NCBI RefSeq assembly: GCF_022568775.1
Contig: NZ_JAKZHW010000002.1
Location: 62,001 to 126,000, forward strand
Source: Sphingomonas telluris
GTDB lineage: Bacteria > Pseudomonadota > Alphaproteobacteria > Sphingomonadales > Sphingomonadaceae
Length of the DNA: 64,000 bases
Direction: 5' to 3'
Shown in pieces: positions 17,749 through 26,805 of this stretch. The position numbers and the translations under genes are program-made. Under the pieces are notes generated by a model, which had not been told where the DNA came from, ran no database searches, and was given only the letters and a program-made list of their open reading frames with translations. Position 1 is the stretch's first letter. Every line of letters starts with the position of its first letter.

Positions 17749-19566
17749 ATGAAAGACATTACTAAGATCCGCAATTTTTCGATTATTGCGCATATCGATC
17801 ATGGGAAGAGCACGCTTGCCGACCGGCTGATCCAGCGGACGGGCGGGCTGACCGAGCGCGAGATGACGCACGGGCAGATCCTCGACAACATGGAGATCGA
17901 GCAGGAGCGCGGAATCACCATCAAGGCGCAGACCGTGCGGCTGGAATGGAACGGCTATGAGCTGAACCTGATGGACACGCCCGGGCACGTGGACTTCGCG
18001 TATGAGGTCTCGCGGAGCCTCGCGGCTTGCGAGGGCGCGTTGCTGGTCGTGGACGCGGCGCAGGGTGTCGAGGCGCAGACGCTCGCCAACGTCTACCAGT
18101 CGATCGAGCACGACCATGAGATCGTGCCGGTCATCAACAAGATCGATTTGCCGGCCGCTGACCCGGAGGGCGTCAGGCAGGAAATCGAGGAAATCATCGG
18201 CCTGGACGCGAGCGAGGCGGTCCTGGCTTCTGCGAAGAGCGGCATCGGCATCGACGAGGTTCTTCAAGCCATCGTCGACAAAATTCCGCCTCCAAAAGGA
18301 GACAGGGACGCGCCGCTGAAGGCGATGCTCGTCGATAGCTGGTACGACCCGTACCTAGGCGTCGTCATCCTGGTGCGCGTGATGGACGGGGTCATCCGCA
18401 AGGGCGCGCAGATCAAGTTCATGGCCGCCGGCACGATGCACCTGGTCGACCGCGTCGGCTGCATGCGCCCGAAGATCGAGCAGCTGCAGGAGCTCGGCCC
18501 CGGCGAGATCGGCTTCATCACCGCGCAGATCAAGGAAGTCGCGGAAACCCGCGTGGGCGACACGATCACCGATGCGAAGCGCCCCGCCGCCGAGCCGCTT
18601 CCCGGCTTCAAGGAAGTCCAGCCGGTCGTCTTCTGCGGCCTGTTCCCGGTCGACGCCAACGACTTCGAGAAGCTGCGCGACAGCCTCTACAAGCTGCGCC
18701 TCAACGACGCCTCGTTCAGCTTCGAGATGGAAAGCAGCGCGGCACTCGGCTTCGGCTTCCGCTGCGGCTTCCTCGGCCTATTGCACCTCGAGATCATCCA
18801 GGAGCGGCTGACCCGCGAATACGACCTGGACCTGATCACCACGGCGCCGAGCGTCGTCTACAAGATCCACCTCAGCCATTCGAAGAACGAAGCGGCGAAG
18901 GTCATCGAGCTGCACAACCCCGCGGATATGCCCGACCCCAACCGGATCGAGATGATCGAGGAGCCGTGGATCGACGCGACCATCTACGTCCCCGACGAAT
19001 ATCTCGGCTCCATCCTGAAGCTGTGCCAGGACCGCCGCGGCATCCAGAAGGACCTGACCTACGTCGGCACCGGAAGCCATGCGCGGGCGATGCTGCGCTA
19101 CGAGCTGCCGCTCAACGAAGTGGTGTTCGACTTCTACGACCGGCTGAAGTCGATCAGCCGCGGCTACGCCAGCTTCGACTATCACCAGATCGGCCACCGC
19201 GAGGGCGACCTCGTGAAGATGAGCATCCTCGTCAACAACGAGCCCGTCGACGCGCTGAGCATGATCGTCCACCGCGGCAACGCCGAGGCACGCGGCCGCG
19301 GCATGTGCGAGCGCCTGAAGGACCTGATCCCCAGGCACATGTTCAAGATCCCGATCCAGGCCGCGATCGGCGGCAAGGTCATCGCCCGCGAAACCATCGC
19401 CGCTTTGCGCAAGGACGTGACCGCCAAATGCTACGGCGGCGACGCGACGCGGAAGCGGAAGCTGCTGGAGAAGCAGAAGGAAGGTAAGAAGCGGATGCGG
19501 GAGTACGGCAGCGTCTCGATCCCGCAGGATGCGTTTATCGCGGCGCTGCGGATGGGGGAGGAGTAG
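17749..19566 (+). CDS. lepA: Elongation factor 4 (LepA), ribosome-associated GTPase
   Basis: 605 residues. The GTP-binding domain shows [10 protein letters not shown] (P-loop), RGITIK (switch I), DTPGHVDF (G3) and NKIDLP (G4). It is followed by domain II, EF-G-like domains and the LepA-specific C-terminal domain ([26 protein letters not shown]). The factor acts on translating or assembling ribosomes. ATG 17749 is the family start ([20 protein letters not shown]); a longer in-frame start at 17686 lies in the intergenic region. Confidence 0.97.
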   Translation: MKDITKIRNFSIIAHIDHGKSTLADRLIQRTGGLTEREMTHGQILDNMEIEQERGITIKAQTVRLEWNGYELNLMDTPGHVDFAYEVSRSLAACEGALLVVDAAQGVEAQTLANVYQSIEHDHEIVPVINKIDLPAADPEGVRQEIEEIIGLDASEAVLASAKSGIGIDEVLQAIVDKIPPPKGDRDAPLKAMLVDSWYDPYLGVVILVRVMDGVIRKGAQIKFMAAGTMHLVDRVGCMRPKIEQLQELGPGEIGFITAQIKEVAETRVGDTITDAKRPAAEPLPGFKEVQPVVFCGLFPVDANDFEKLRDSLYKLRLNDASFSFEMESSAALGFGFRCGFLGLLHLEIIQERLTREYDLDLITTAPSVVYKIHLSHSKNEAAKVIELHNPADMPDPNRIEMIEEPWIDATIYVPDEYLGSILKLCQDRRGIQKDLTYVGTGSHARAMLRYELPLNEVVFDFYDRLKSISRGYASFDYHQIGHREGDLVKMSILVNNEPVDALSMIVHRGNAEARGRGMCERLKDLIPRHMFKIPIQAAIGGKVIARETIAALRKDVTAKCYGGDATRKRKLLEKQKEGKKRMREYGSVSIPQDAFIAALRMGEE

Positions 19567-19677
19567 CCGAGCGCAGCGCCGCCGACGCGAAGCGTCGCCG
19601 AAGCAGCGCGTAGAGACTACGACGACCCGGCCGGCGCGCGAGCGAACGGCCTAAGCCGAGAAGCGAGACGCGTCCGA

Positions 19678-19702
19678 CGTCACGGGATTTAATCCCGTGA
19701 CG
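19678..19702. terminator. Perfect 12-bp palindrome at the island edge
   Basis: CGTCACGGGATT, a central T, then AATCCCGTGACG. It lies 111 nt after lepA and 5 nt before the end of the convergent ABC-3C ATPase gene. As RNA it forms a strong hairpin in both directions with only weak T-tails, so it probably acts as a shared terminator. It also marks the exact left border of the lower-GC island and could be a recombination remnant. Confidence 0.5.
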
Positions 19703-19707
19703 ATTGT

Positions 19708-21633
19708 TCATCCCTCTATCCAGTCGTCCGGGATGAGTTTGTTTCCACCTCTCCATCGTTCGACCACCGACGATTGGAACCAATCTCCGGCTTCGTCGGC
19801 GTGGTCCACGACAATGATTTGAAAACCATCAGTAGCGGCGCGATCCCACAAGAACCGGAAAAGCCGGACCACCGCCTTACGATCATCGTCCTCAACAGCC
19901 AGCTGATCTAGTTGATCGTCGCTCACCGGGTAGTGAGCCTTCGACGGCTGGTCCAAAACCAAGAAAGCTGGCACCGGTCGATTACGAATCCTAAACCAAA
20001 GGTGGAGCGCCACATGGGTGATGATATGGCAACCGACCCAATTGTCGCCGCTACCCATCTGTTCGAGGCGAATTGCACCATTCGGAGTGTCCGCGACGAC
20101 GGTTAGCCGCTTGAAATCCAGCCTGGTTCGCCCTTCGGAATGTTCAAGCTCAAGGGCGCGTGCATAGTCCGTCATGAAGTTCGAGAGATTTGTCTCAGCA
20201 TTGCGCAGACGGTCTTCAAAAGTGTCGCCGGCGAGCTTTGATTCAAGTTGCTCAATACGATAGCGAAGCAGTTCAATTTGAGAGTGCAGATCGCCCTCAT
20301 TGCTTTCGCTTCGATTTTCCAAAAACGAGGTGATCCGACCCTGCACTCGCGACCGCTGCAGTGCCTCTTCTCGTAGACGCTTAATCGCGTCTTGCTGATC
20401 CACGACCGCATTGACCTGCGCTTGGTTCGTTGAAAGACGAGACTCCAAATCCCGCCTTTGTTTCCGAAGTTCAGCCACATATGACTGGAGGCGGGGGTTA
20501 TTCTCATGCAGTGCCGATATTCGCGCGCCTACGTCAGATAGCTCGTTCTTTAGATCCGCAAGCGTCGAAGTAAGCTGAGGCACGTGAGAATCGCACAAGG
20601 GACAGATGGTAACACCATTGCTGTCCGTCGCGACAATCGAAAGAGCCCTCAGTCGCGCTGTTTGTTCGGAGAGTTCTCGCTGATATGCGTCTCTATTAGA
20701 CGCGAGGAGAAGCGCTTCCTCTATCTTCTGTCCGATATCAAAGAATTCGCTACGGAGAGCTTCACGTTCCAGCATCAACTCGTCGAGTTCGGTTCGCTCA
20801 CCGCTAGTTACGTCATTCCTGATCGGCGCCTCCGCGGCCAGTGACAATAGTTCGAAGGTCTGATCCGCACTGGACGGGCGAGCTTCGAGAGCAATCAAAC
20901 CAACGTCGCGAGCCTCAGCGAGCAGTGAGCCTGCTCTAGCTAGGCTTGTTTCTTCCCAACTGATCGTCGCATCGAGTTGTCGCTGGATGAGCCGGAGATC
21001 TCTACGCAGCTGATTGAGTTCGAGCTGCTCTTGTAGCTCAGTTTCCGAGACCGCACCGACGAAGAAAGGAAGAGTGTCTTTGATAGCTTGAGCTACAAAG
21101 CTATCTTGTTGATTGAAGAATAACTGATTCTTGTTGTCGATCAGACTCTGGTCCTGAAAGCAGTAAATCCGAGAATGTGAGAAGTTCGCTTCTAGCGGCG
21201 GACGGTGATAGCCTTCTGGTGCAACAAAGAGGTTTTCAGGGAGGCCTACGTATCTGGACAGCGTGAGCTTGAGTGAATCTATGGTCGCGTTCTGTGAGAG
21301 ATTCTCAAGCGCTGGTGCCTCATCAGAGTCTTGAAAGCGCACGTCGATTTCGGAACTTGTTGCCTTACCTCCAGTGGGATTGCGGCGCGCTATTAAGAGG
21401 TATTTTTCGCCGTCGGTCAAAACGACCGCATACCACGCAACCTTCCGCCGGATGACACCCTGAGGAACGTGACATTCACCGGAGCCCAAACAGTAATCGA
21501 TAATGTGAATTAGGGCCGATTTACCGGTCTTTGACTCACCAGTGATTATGCTCAGCCCGTGAGCGTTGAACTCGACGGAGCGGACTTCTCCTTGGTGGCC
21601 GTAGACGAGCAATTTACTTATAGTGATCTTCAA
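19708..21633 (-). CDS. ABC-3C system SMC/RecN-like ATPase (DUF3732)
   Basis: 641 residues. Walker A GESKTGKS is at residues 32-39. A long central coiled coil is interrupted near residues 343-346 by CPLC, a CxxC like the Rad50 zinc hook. The C-terminal ATPase half carries the signature-like segment GSGDNWVGCH and the unusual Walker B FLVLDQPSKAHYP typical of DUF3732, then a late VVDHADE. Proteins of this type are the ATPase of ABC three-component conflict systems, thought to sense nucleic acids or invaders and trigger an effector. Start is TTG 21633 with GGGGG upstream, overlapping the middle-component gene by 20 nt. Codon use is less GC-rich than in flanking genes. Confidence 0.88.
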   Translation of the reverse strand: MKITISKLLVYGHQGEVRSVEFNAHGLSIITGESKTGKSALIHIIDYCLGSGECHVPQGVIRRKVAWYAVVLTDGEKYLLIARRNPTGGKATSSEIDVRFQDSDEAPALENLSQNATIDSLKLTLSRYVGLPENLFVAPEGYHRPPLEANFSHSRIYCFQDQSLIDNKNQLFFNQQDSFVAQAIKDTLPFFVGAVSETELQEQLELNQLRRDLRLIQRQLDATISWEETSLARAGSLLAEARDVGLIALEARPSSADQTFELLSLAAEAPIRNDVTSGERTELDELMLEREALRSEFFDIGQKIEEALLLASNRDAYQRELSEQTARLRALSIVATDSNGVTICPLCDSHVPQLTSTLADLKNELSDVGARISALHENNPRLQSYVAELRKQRRDLESRLSTNQAQVNAVVDQQDAIKRLREEALQRSRVQGRITSFLENRSESNEGDLHSQIELLRYRIEQLESKLAGDTFEDRLRNAETNLSNFMTDYARALELEHSEGRTRLDFKRLTVVADTPNGAIRLEQMGSGDNWVGCHIITHVALHLWFRIRNRPVPAFLVLDQPSKAHYPVSDDQLDQLAVEDDDRKAVVRLFRFLWDRAATDGFQIIVVDHADEAGDWFQSSVVERWRGGNKLIPDDWIEG

Positions 21634-22123
21634 ATCTAACCCCCAACGCCGTGAACACTGTTGCGGGAGTTCCAGCGGCGGCCAGCCACTTTCCTACAAA
21701 GTGCGATTTTTTCAGGATGTTCTCGACTTCGGTTGAGCCGCTTTGCCCAGTGTACCTCTTTAACGAGGCATTCGGCTTGGCGAAAAGAGAAGCGTCCCCT
21801 GAGAGTTCTGCCAGTCCCCCGAGTGTCGCGAGAAGAATGCCTTTGGAAGAGTAAGGTGAGAGTTCTGCAACTCGCTGAGGGAACGTAGCAATGACCTCCC
21901 CGAACTTTTCAGTCCAAGGCAAGAGCCTGGTCGCAAGCGAACCAGGCAATTTTGATCGGGTTTCCGAATGCAGAACAAATGGCGCGATCAGATATGCGTA
22001 GGCGAAAGGAAGCCCGGAACCCGTAACTTCAACATATCCTTCTGTTGCCCGCGCAATTGTCGCGCCGGTGAAGGCGGGGTTGAGCAAACGTATGCGTTCG
22101 CGACCTGCCCATTGATCAGCCAT
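21614..22123 (-). CDS. ABC-3C system middle component (DUF6521-like)
   Basis: 169 residues with no signal or membrane segment. The pattern LLNPAF, then GLPFAYAYLIAPFVLH, LPWTEKFG and SSKGILLATLGGLAEL matches the helical middle component found between the effector and ATPase genes of ABC-3C systems; it is thought to bridge the two. ATG 22123 overlaps the stop of the upstream component by 8 nt (ATGGCTGA). A longer TTG start at 22159 is possible but would overlap that gene further. The 3' end overlaps the ATPase start. Confidence 0.8.
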   Translation of the reverse strand: MADQWAGRERIRLLNPAFTGATIARATEGYVEVTGSGLPFAYAYLIAPFVLHSETRSKLPGSLATRLLPWTEKFGEVIATFPQRVAELSPYSSKGILLATLGGLAELSGDASLFAKPNASLKRYTGQSGSTEVENILKKSHFVGKWLAAAGTPATVFTALGVRFEDHYK

Positions 22124-23265
22124 CTTTGAAAAGCGCCTCATAGTCTGGGTGCCAGCCAACCTTCATCTGATCGGCGAGCGCGTGATAAGATCCACTCGTC
22201 AGGAACTGTGCTCTTGCGTTTCGAATGGGCACTTCCTGCTCTTCGGCCCAGCCCAGCAGAGTCCGGCCCCATTTGCATTTCGCGACGTCATCCGCGCTGC
22301 TATCTAGCTCGTCGCGAAGAATGGCAGATTTTCTTTCCCATCGCTCAGCCAGCGATTGGTCGTAAGCGGCCAGTTCATCAGGATTTACCTTGAACTCGCG
22401 AACCCATTTTGACCGTTGAGCGCCGGACTTGAAAAAGTCCTTCTGCGCCCGGCGAATTCTAGAAGACCCAGCGTTAAGAGCCTTGATCTGCCTGACGAAG
22501 ATCCGACCATCTAGCGGTTCCAGCGCCTCTTCGTCCTCGACGTCTTTCACGAAGATAATCGATGCGTCCGCTCAGATCCAAAAGCTGTATCTTCGCTCCT
22601 GACCCTTTCGCCCATTCGCTGAAGACTTTGTCCGTCCACCAGCCTTCCAACTCATTCCGAAAGCGCGGCAATTCTTCCTGCGTGCAGACGAACGCAATTT
22701 CTTGTTCGATCTCGTCGCCGAGCGCAGAAAGTCCGGCGAATCCATGCACGGCGGTGACGACGCTGACCATTGCTTTCCGAACTGGCGGTGGCAGTTGGAG
22801 GAAATCACGTCGGTCATTCTTAGTGGTTTGATTCGTGGAGGAATTGGCGGCTTCAATCAGCTTTGTAAGCGCCGCTACTTCGTCATCAGTCGTTCGGTCC
22901 GGTCCGAGCAGGGCCATTCCGGAAGTCGGCACGAGTTGACCGTTTGTCACAAGAAACAGACGACTGCCGGGCACAATCGCACCGTCTCGAATCTGGCGAC
23001 TCCAGTTGCCGAGAGTCCGCCATACGGCGGCGTCGACATCCGAATATTCCTTATCTGTCTGAAGCGAGTGCTTGAGCTGCTCGAGGTCGGACTTCCCGGA
23101 TTCATATTCAATGGCCACGTCCTCAAGTCTCTCGATCGAGACCGCGGCTGTGGGATGTCTTTTTAGTGCCCTCAGCGCCCGCAGGAGCGCGTAACGGAGC
23201 TGGTAATAATATCCGGCCGCAGGACCTGACGCCTCGGAAGGCAGTGTATTTGGATTTACGGGCAC
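22116..23265 (-). pseudogene. ABC-3C nuclease plus C-terminal component, interrupted by a 1-nt frameshift
   Basis: Two consecutive frames together encode one protein. The first (22474-23265, GTG start) has an N-terminal restriction-endonuclease-like domain: ASGPAAGYYYQLRYALLRAL, then Asp49 and Gln63-x-Lys65 in ERLEDVA...LEQLKH. The segment after GRIDYLRE shifts to an alternative frame and runs to nonsense. The second frame (22116-22550) continues with DVEDEEALEPLDGRIFVRQ and the family tail KSGAQRSKWVREF. Removing one A from the AAA at 22545-22547 restores a continuous 382-residue protein. No ribosome-binding site precedes the second frame. So the effector is inactivated in this strain, or the base is a sequencing error, or frameshifting occurs. 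Confidence 0.75.
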
Positions 23266-23272
23266 CAGTCGC

Positions 23273-23611
23273 CTACGATCCGCGATCCGTACTCGACGTC
23301 GACCCGATCTCAGAGAGCGGATTACGGCTGATCAGCCCCCACAGCCGCCCGTCTGTTTCAGAGCCTCTCGCGCCGAGCTCGATCAGATATTCTTTGGCAT
23401 GCTTCTCACTGAGACCTGTCACGCTCGCTAGCGTTTCGAGCTTCCGCCACCTCGGTCCGTCAGCAAGCATTTTCTTGAGCAGTTCTTCGACTGCGCGATC
23501 AAATTTTGGATATTTGCTCTGACGGCTGAGATGTGACGAAAGCCATGTGGTCGACAATGATCCTAATGTGCCAAGGGCTGCACCCAAAAGCACCCAAACG
23601 CCTTCGGCCAT
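23273..23611 (-). CDS. Membrane-anchored winged-helix-like protein, first gene of the ABC-3C operon
   Basis: 112 residues. The N-terminal hydrophobic segment (VWVLLGAALGTLGSLSTTWL, about 5-24) is a single membrane anchor. From about residue 35 a helical domain (FDRAVEELLKKMLADG, RWRKLETLASVTGLSE, AKEYLIELGARG, GRLWGLI) has the layout of a winged-helix DNA-binding domain. The stop is 7 nt before the GTG of the nuclease component, so co-translation is likely. It may be a regulator or sensor of the system; I do not know it as a standard ABC-3C part. Confidence 0.65.
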   Translation of the reverse strand: MAEGVWVLLGAALGTLGSLSTTWLSSHLSRQSKYPKFDRAVEELLKKMLADGPRWRKLETLASVTGLSEKHAKEYLIELGARGSETDGRLWGLISRNPLSEIGSTSSTDRGS

Positions 23612-23702
23612 GTCCCCTCCCCAGGAAACAAGTCGTCACTCGGCACGAACGCTTCATGGCCGTTATTTAGATTTTGTTCAACCAGCGGGGTTTGCGGGAA
23701 TC

Positions 23703-23867
23703 TCACCCAATCCGCCCCGCCTCCACATGCGCCAGCCATCGGCTGAACGCATCCGCCTCCTCCAACCCGTCCTCCGGCAGCTTCGCCCCGCCCGTCGCCA
23801 GCGGCTGCGGCGGCGGGTTGTGCGGGCGGCGCTCATATTCCGACGGCAAGGGCTTGCGGTTCTTCAT
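23703..23867 (-). CDS. Small hypothetical protein coupled to the upstream gene
   Basis: 54 residues, hydrophilic and proline-rich at the start (KPLPSEYERRPHNPPPQP), acidic and helical at the end (DGLEEADAFSRWLAHV). The ATG at 23867 overlaps the stop of the upstream gene (ATGA), and GGGAGAGCAGGC gives a ribosome-binding site. The tight coupling supports that it is real. No family recognised. Confidence 0.6.
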   Translation of the reverse strand: MKNRKPLPSEYERRPHNPPPQPLATGGAKLPEDGLEEADAFSRWLAHVEAGRIG

Positions 23868-24823
23868 GCCTGCTCTCCCTGCCGGATGAGGAAGTCCGCC
23901 TGGGCTTTCGCTTCCCATTCGATCTGTCTCGCCGCCTCCGCCGCCAGCTCGTCTCGTCTCGCCTGCCGCTGGGCCTCCGTGGTCATCTCGCTCCATTGTT
24001 CCTCGCTGTAGCCGGCGGCGGGCGGGGTGGTTGCTCCGACGTGGGCTCGGCTCGGTTCCAGGGCGTAATCGAAGAGATGCTGAAGGAAGCGCCGGGGCGG
24101 GTGTTCGGGGCGTTCGGGCTTGCCGGCCGCCGCCCATAGCTTGCGCCGCTGCTCGTCGAGCGCCGCGCTGAACGGTGTCTCCGCAATCCGGATCCAGCCG
24201 TGGCCGTCGCGGCGGAAGCTCGCCAGCAGGTCGAAGGCGGAGATGCTCAGCTCCGTCGCGGCGAGGTCGAGGCCGATCTCGATGAAGGTGATCTGGCGCA
24301 GGTAGAAATCGGCGGCGACGATATTGCCGGCGAGGCGCTCCTCCCGCTCCATGCGGACCTTGCCGAGATATTTGCGGACGATGTTCTCGATCACCTCCAG
24401 CTTCTGATCGTCGCTGATGGCGGGGTCGGGCTCCGGCTCGGCGCCGCGGAGGCGCGAGGGCGGGGCGAGCTGCGCATTGCGGGCGGCGGCATCGGCGACG
24501 CCCTGGGCGATCTTCATGCTGCCGTTCGCTTTCGCGATGGCCTTTGCGCGGTCGTAGGCGATGCGCAGGCTGGTGCTGCCGGGGCGCTTCAGAAGCTGGT
24601 CCATGCCGTAGGCGTTGCGGCCGATGGCGAGGGCGGCGCGGCGCTTCGACCCGGTGCTGGCGAGCAGGGCGATGAAGGCGCGCTGCGCATCCGCGTCCCA
24701 GCCGTTGACGCGCTGGCGGACGGGGACGGGCTCGAAATCGAGGAGGTCGCCGAGGTGGGAGAAGTCGCCCTGGCGGGCGGTGCCGGTGGCGCGACAGCGG
24801 TCGCAGATGACGGGGATGCTCAT
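23864..24823 (-). CDS. Hypothetical protein with an HTH-like segment
   Basis: 319 residues, cytoplasmic. The N-terminus starts MSIPVICDRCRATG, a CxxC-type pair. Residues about 48-80 (RAFIALLASTGSKRRAALAIG then MDQLLKRPGS) look like a helix-turn-helix of the kind used by DNA-packaging or regulatory proteins. The middle is helical (KLEVIENIVRKYLGKVRMER) and the C-terminus is charged. I do not recognise a named family; such proteins recur in sphingomonads as hypotheticals. Start ATG 24823 was chosen over an upstream extension lacking coding character. Confidence 0.7.
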   Translation of the reverse strand: MSIPVICDRCRATGTARQGDFSHLGDLLDFEPVPVRQRVNGWDADAQRAFIALLASTGSKRRAALAIGRNAYGMDQLLKRPGSTSLRIAYDRAKAIAKANGSMKIAQGVADAAARNAQLAPPSRLRGAEPEPDPAISDDQKLEVIENIVRKYLGKVRMEREERLAGNIVAADFYLRQITFIEIGLDLAATELSISAFDLLASFRRDGHGWIRIAETPFSAALDEQRRKLWAAAGKPERPEHPPRRFLQHLFDYALEPSRAHVGATTPPAAGYSEEQWSEMTTEAQRQARRDELAAEAARQIEWEAKAQADFLIRQGEQA

Positions 24824-25100
24824 CCGCGAGGGTGGATCAGACGAAATCCAAATAGGACAGCGGAAAGTGGCGTGAAGCTGCCCTACGGAGCGCTGCGGCT
24901 CAACACGCCAAGACAAACCGAAGTCGCGATTCTGTATCATCGCGGGACATTTTAATGGAGTGCCCGGAAACAGCCGTTATGGTAAATAAATCCCGCTCGG
25001 TACCGTGCAACGCGTGAAGTTCCGCCAAGGTGAACACCGCGTCCCAACCGGGCTCCACGGCACGATCCTCTGCGGCTTCACTCTGCAGAGGAGACTGGAA

Positions 25101-25502
25101 ATGGCTACTGTTTCTAACGTCACCCTACAGATCGGGCGCGAGGAGGGCGATCGTCGTAGAGTGACGGTCAACTACCGCATCTGCTTTTCGGGATGCGAGG
25201 CGCTCGCTGGAAGCACATTCGTCGAAAAGGTCACGCTTCGCGGCGACGATCCGATCTGGGACGACCATCTCATCACGCTTCGCAACGCGTGCGTCAAAGC
25301 GGAGCGGGGCTGCGTCGACCGGTCGGTCTCGACGATGGTCAGCGAAAGCACGCTGGACGAGGACGGGGACACGATCATCCTCGGCTGGGTCATCAACCGC
25401 GACCGCGACGAGATCTACGCGCGGGTGACGCTCGTGCCCTTCGCGCCCACGGGCTCGGAAGCGGATTCGAACATCGTGACGGGTCAATTCGGCCCGGATT
25501 GA
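25101..25502 (+). CDS. Hypothetical protein, predicted beta-rich
   Basis: 133 residues with no signal peptide. Alternating hydrophobic strands (VTLQIGREEGDRRRVTVNYR, EDGDTIILGWVINRDRDEI, ARVTLVPFAP) suggest a beta-sandwich. Two cysteines (RICFSGCEAL) lie near residue 40. ATG 25101 follows GAGGAGACTGG, a good ribosome-binding site; an in-frame ATG at 25005 lies in the leader. Monocistronic, ending at the hairpin at 25513. Function unknown. Confidence 0.65.
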   Translation: MATVSNVTLQIGREEGDRRRVTVNYRICFSGCEALAGSTFVEKVTLRGDDPIWDDHLITLRNACVKAERGCVDRSVSTMVSESTLDEDGDTIILGWVINRDRDEIYARVTLVPFAPTGSEADSNIVTGQFGPD

Positions 25503-25512
25503 TCGGCGAGTG

Positions 25513-25561
25513 CACTTCGGAACGCACCTGCGCCCCCGCGTGACAGGTGCGTTCCGGAGTG
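25513..25561. terminator. Bidirectional hairpin between convergent genes
   Basis: An 18-bp stem with one mismatch (arms CACTTCGGAACGCACCTG and CAGGTGCGTTCCGGAGTG) and a 13-nt loop, located between the plus-strand gene ending at 25502 and the minus-strand RTX gene ending at 25604. T-tracts are weak, but the stem is very stable and the position fits a shared terminator. Confidence 0.6.
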
Positions 25562-25603
25562 GCGGCCGGGCGCGCCCCAACAGGCCCGGCCTGGGTGACT
25601 TGG

Positions 25604-26527
25604 CTAACCCGGCATTCCTGTCATCGGATCGAAGCCCTGCACAATCACGTCGGCCGCGTTGGCCATCGTCAGGCCCTGCAGCACCACCTCCCCCAGCGGG
25701 CTCGGGTAGTAGTCGACGCCGTAAACGATCTTCAGCGTGCCGTTGGCCGCCGCCTCGAAATGCCAGTCGAAGTCCTGGTTGATCCAGATGCGGTCGAACG
25801 ACGCGTCCGCGTCGCCCGCGCGGGTGTCGAAGTCGTCGACGGTCGTCACATAATAAGCGCCCGTCGTCCCGCCGCCGAGCACCAGCGTGTCGTTGCCCGC
25901 TCCGCCCGAGACGAGGTCGGTGTCCGCGCCCGTCAGAATGAAGTCGTTGCCGGCGCCGCCGATCAGGCGATCGTCCCCGCGCTTTCCGGTGATGTAGTCG
26001 TCGCCGGCGCCACCCTCGATGTAATTGGCGCCCCAGTCGCCGCTGAGGAAATCGTTGGCCGAGCCGCCGATCAGTCCCTCGATGCTGACGGTCACTCCCC
26101 GAAGGTCGTTCGCTTCGTTTAGCGCGATGTTGAGGCCGGTCGGGCTGTCCATCGAGAAGTTGGTGTAGAAGCGGTCGCGGTCGCCCGAGATGTTGGTCGT
26201 CCCAAGGTCGATCGCAACGCCCTGCGTCCACAGGCTGAAGTCGAGAATGTCCCGATCGAGCCCGCCGTCATAGGCCGCCGTGCCAGAAGGAGTTCCGAGG
26301 ATGTCCTCGGATTGCGCCCTGATAATGTCGAAGCCCGAGCCGCCGCTGATGCGATCGACGCCGATCCCGCCAGCAAGGACGTCGTCGCCGTTGCTTCCGT
26401 CAATGACGAAGCCGCGGTTCTGGTCTGCTGTTGAATAGACGTACGGGCTCTCGCCGATGACGATGTGATCGGCACCCTTGCCGCCCTTGATGCTGATCGG
26501 CCCGAGGCTGGGAGATGGCTTCGGCAT
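25604..26527 (-). CDS. RTX calcium-binding repeat protein, probably type I secreted
   Basis: 307 residues, acidic, with no Sec signal. Glycine-rich nonapeptide repeats of the GGxGxDxxx type are visible at about residues 47-75 (NGDDVLAGGIGVDRISGGSG) and 155-225 (EGGAGDDYITGKRGDDRLIG and GGAGNDTLVLGG). In this family the repeats fold on calcium outside the cell after type I secretion. The regions between repeats match no known enzyme. The last ~40 residues are hydrophobic and acidic, as expected for a type I signal. No transporter is encoded nearby. Confidence 0.85.
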   Translation of the reverse strand: MPKPSPSLGPISIKGGKGADHIVIGESPYVYSTADQNRGFVIDGSNGDDVLAGGIGVDRISGGSGFDIIRAQSEDILGTPSGTAAYDGGLDRDILDFSLWTQGVAIDLGTTNISGDRDRFYTNFSMDSPTGLNIALNEANDLRGVTVSIEGLIGGSANDFLSGDWGANYIEGGAGDDYITGKRGDDRLIGGAGNDFILTGADTDLVSGGAGNDTLVLGGGTTGAYYVTTVDDFDTRAGDADASFDRIWINQDFDWHFEAAANGTLKIVYGVDYYPSPLGEVVLQGLTMANAADVIVQGFDPMTGMPG

Positions 26528-26805
26528 GTGCGTCCCCTTCGATGCGGGCGGCCGCGGCTCACCCGATGGCGCGACACCGGTGTCCGGCGCGAGAAAGCGA
26601 GACGCGCCGCAGGATCGTGAGGTTAAGGCGGGCTGGAAACGACGTTACGCATACGCGCCCCTCTGCGAGTCGTTATGCTATGGCTTTTAGCACAAGGGAT
26701 GTTGACCCGCAGCGTTGCCGCACGCGTGTCGCCACGTCGAAACAAGTTGGCAGAATCACGAAAGAAATGGATTATTGATCTTCGGCAACTCAGCGGTCCC
26801 AAGAC

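Larger units (their letters stand above)
19703..23620 (-). other. Lower-GC island carrying an ABC three-component (ABC-3C) system
   Basis: Between lepA and the gene pair at 23703-24823, base composition drops visibly: a line I counted by hand (20701-20760) has about 52 percent GC, while neighbouring genes are much richer. Four minus-strand genes form one tightly packed operon in the order membrane/wHTH, nuclease-CTD, middle component, ATPase. There is no integrase, transposase or tRNA at the ends, and I found no matching direct repeats. Horizontal gain is inferred from composition and gene content. Confidence 0.65.

Noticed and set aside
22116..22550. Separate gene starting at GTG 22550
   Set aside because: No ribosome-binding site, and its product continues the nuclease component when one base is removed, so it is treated as the second part of a frameshifted gene.
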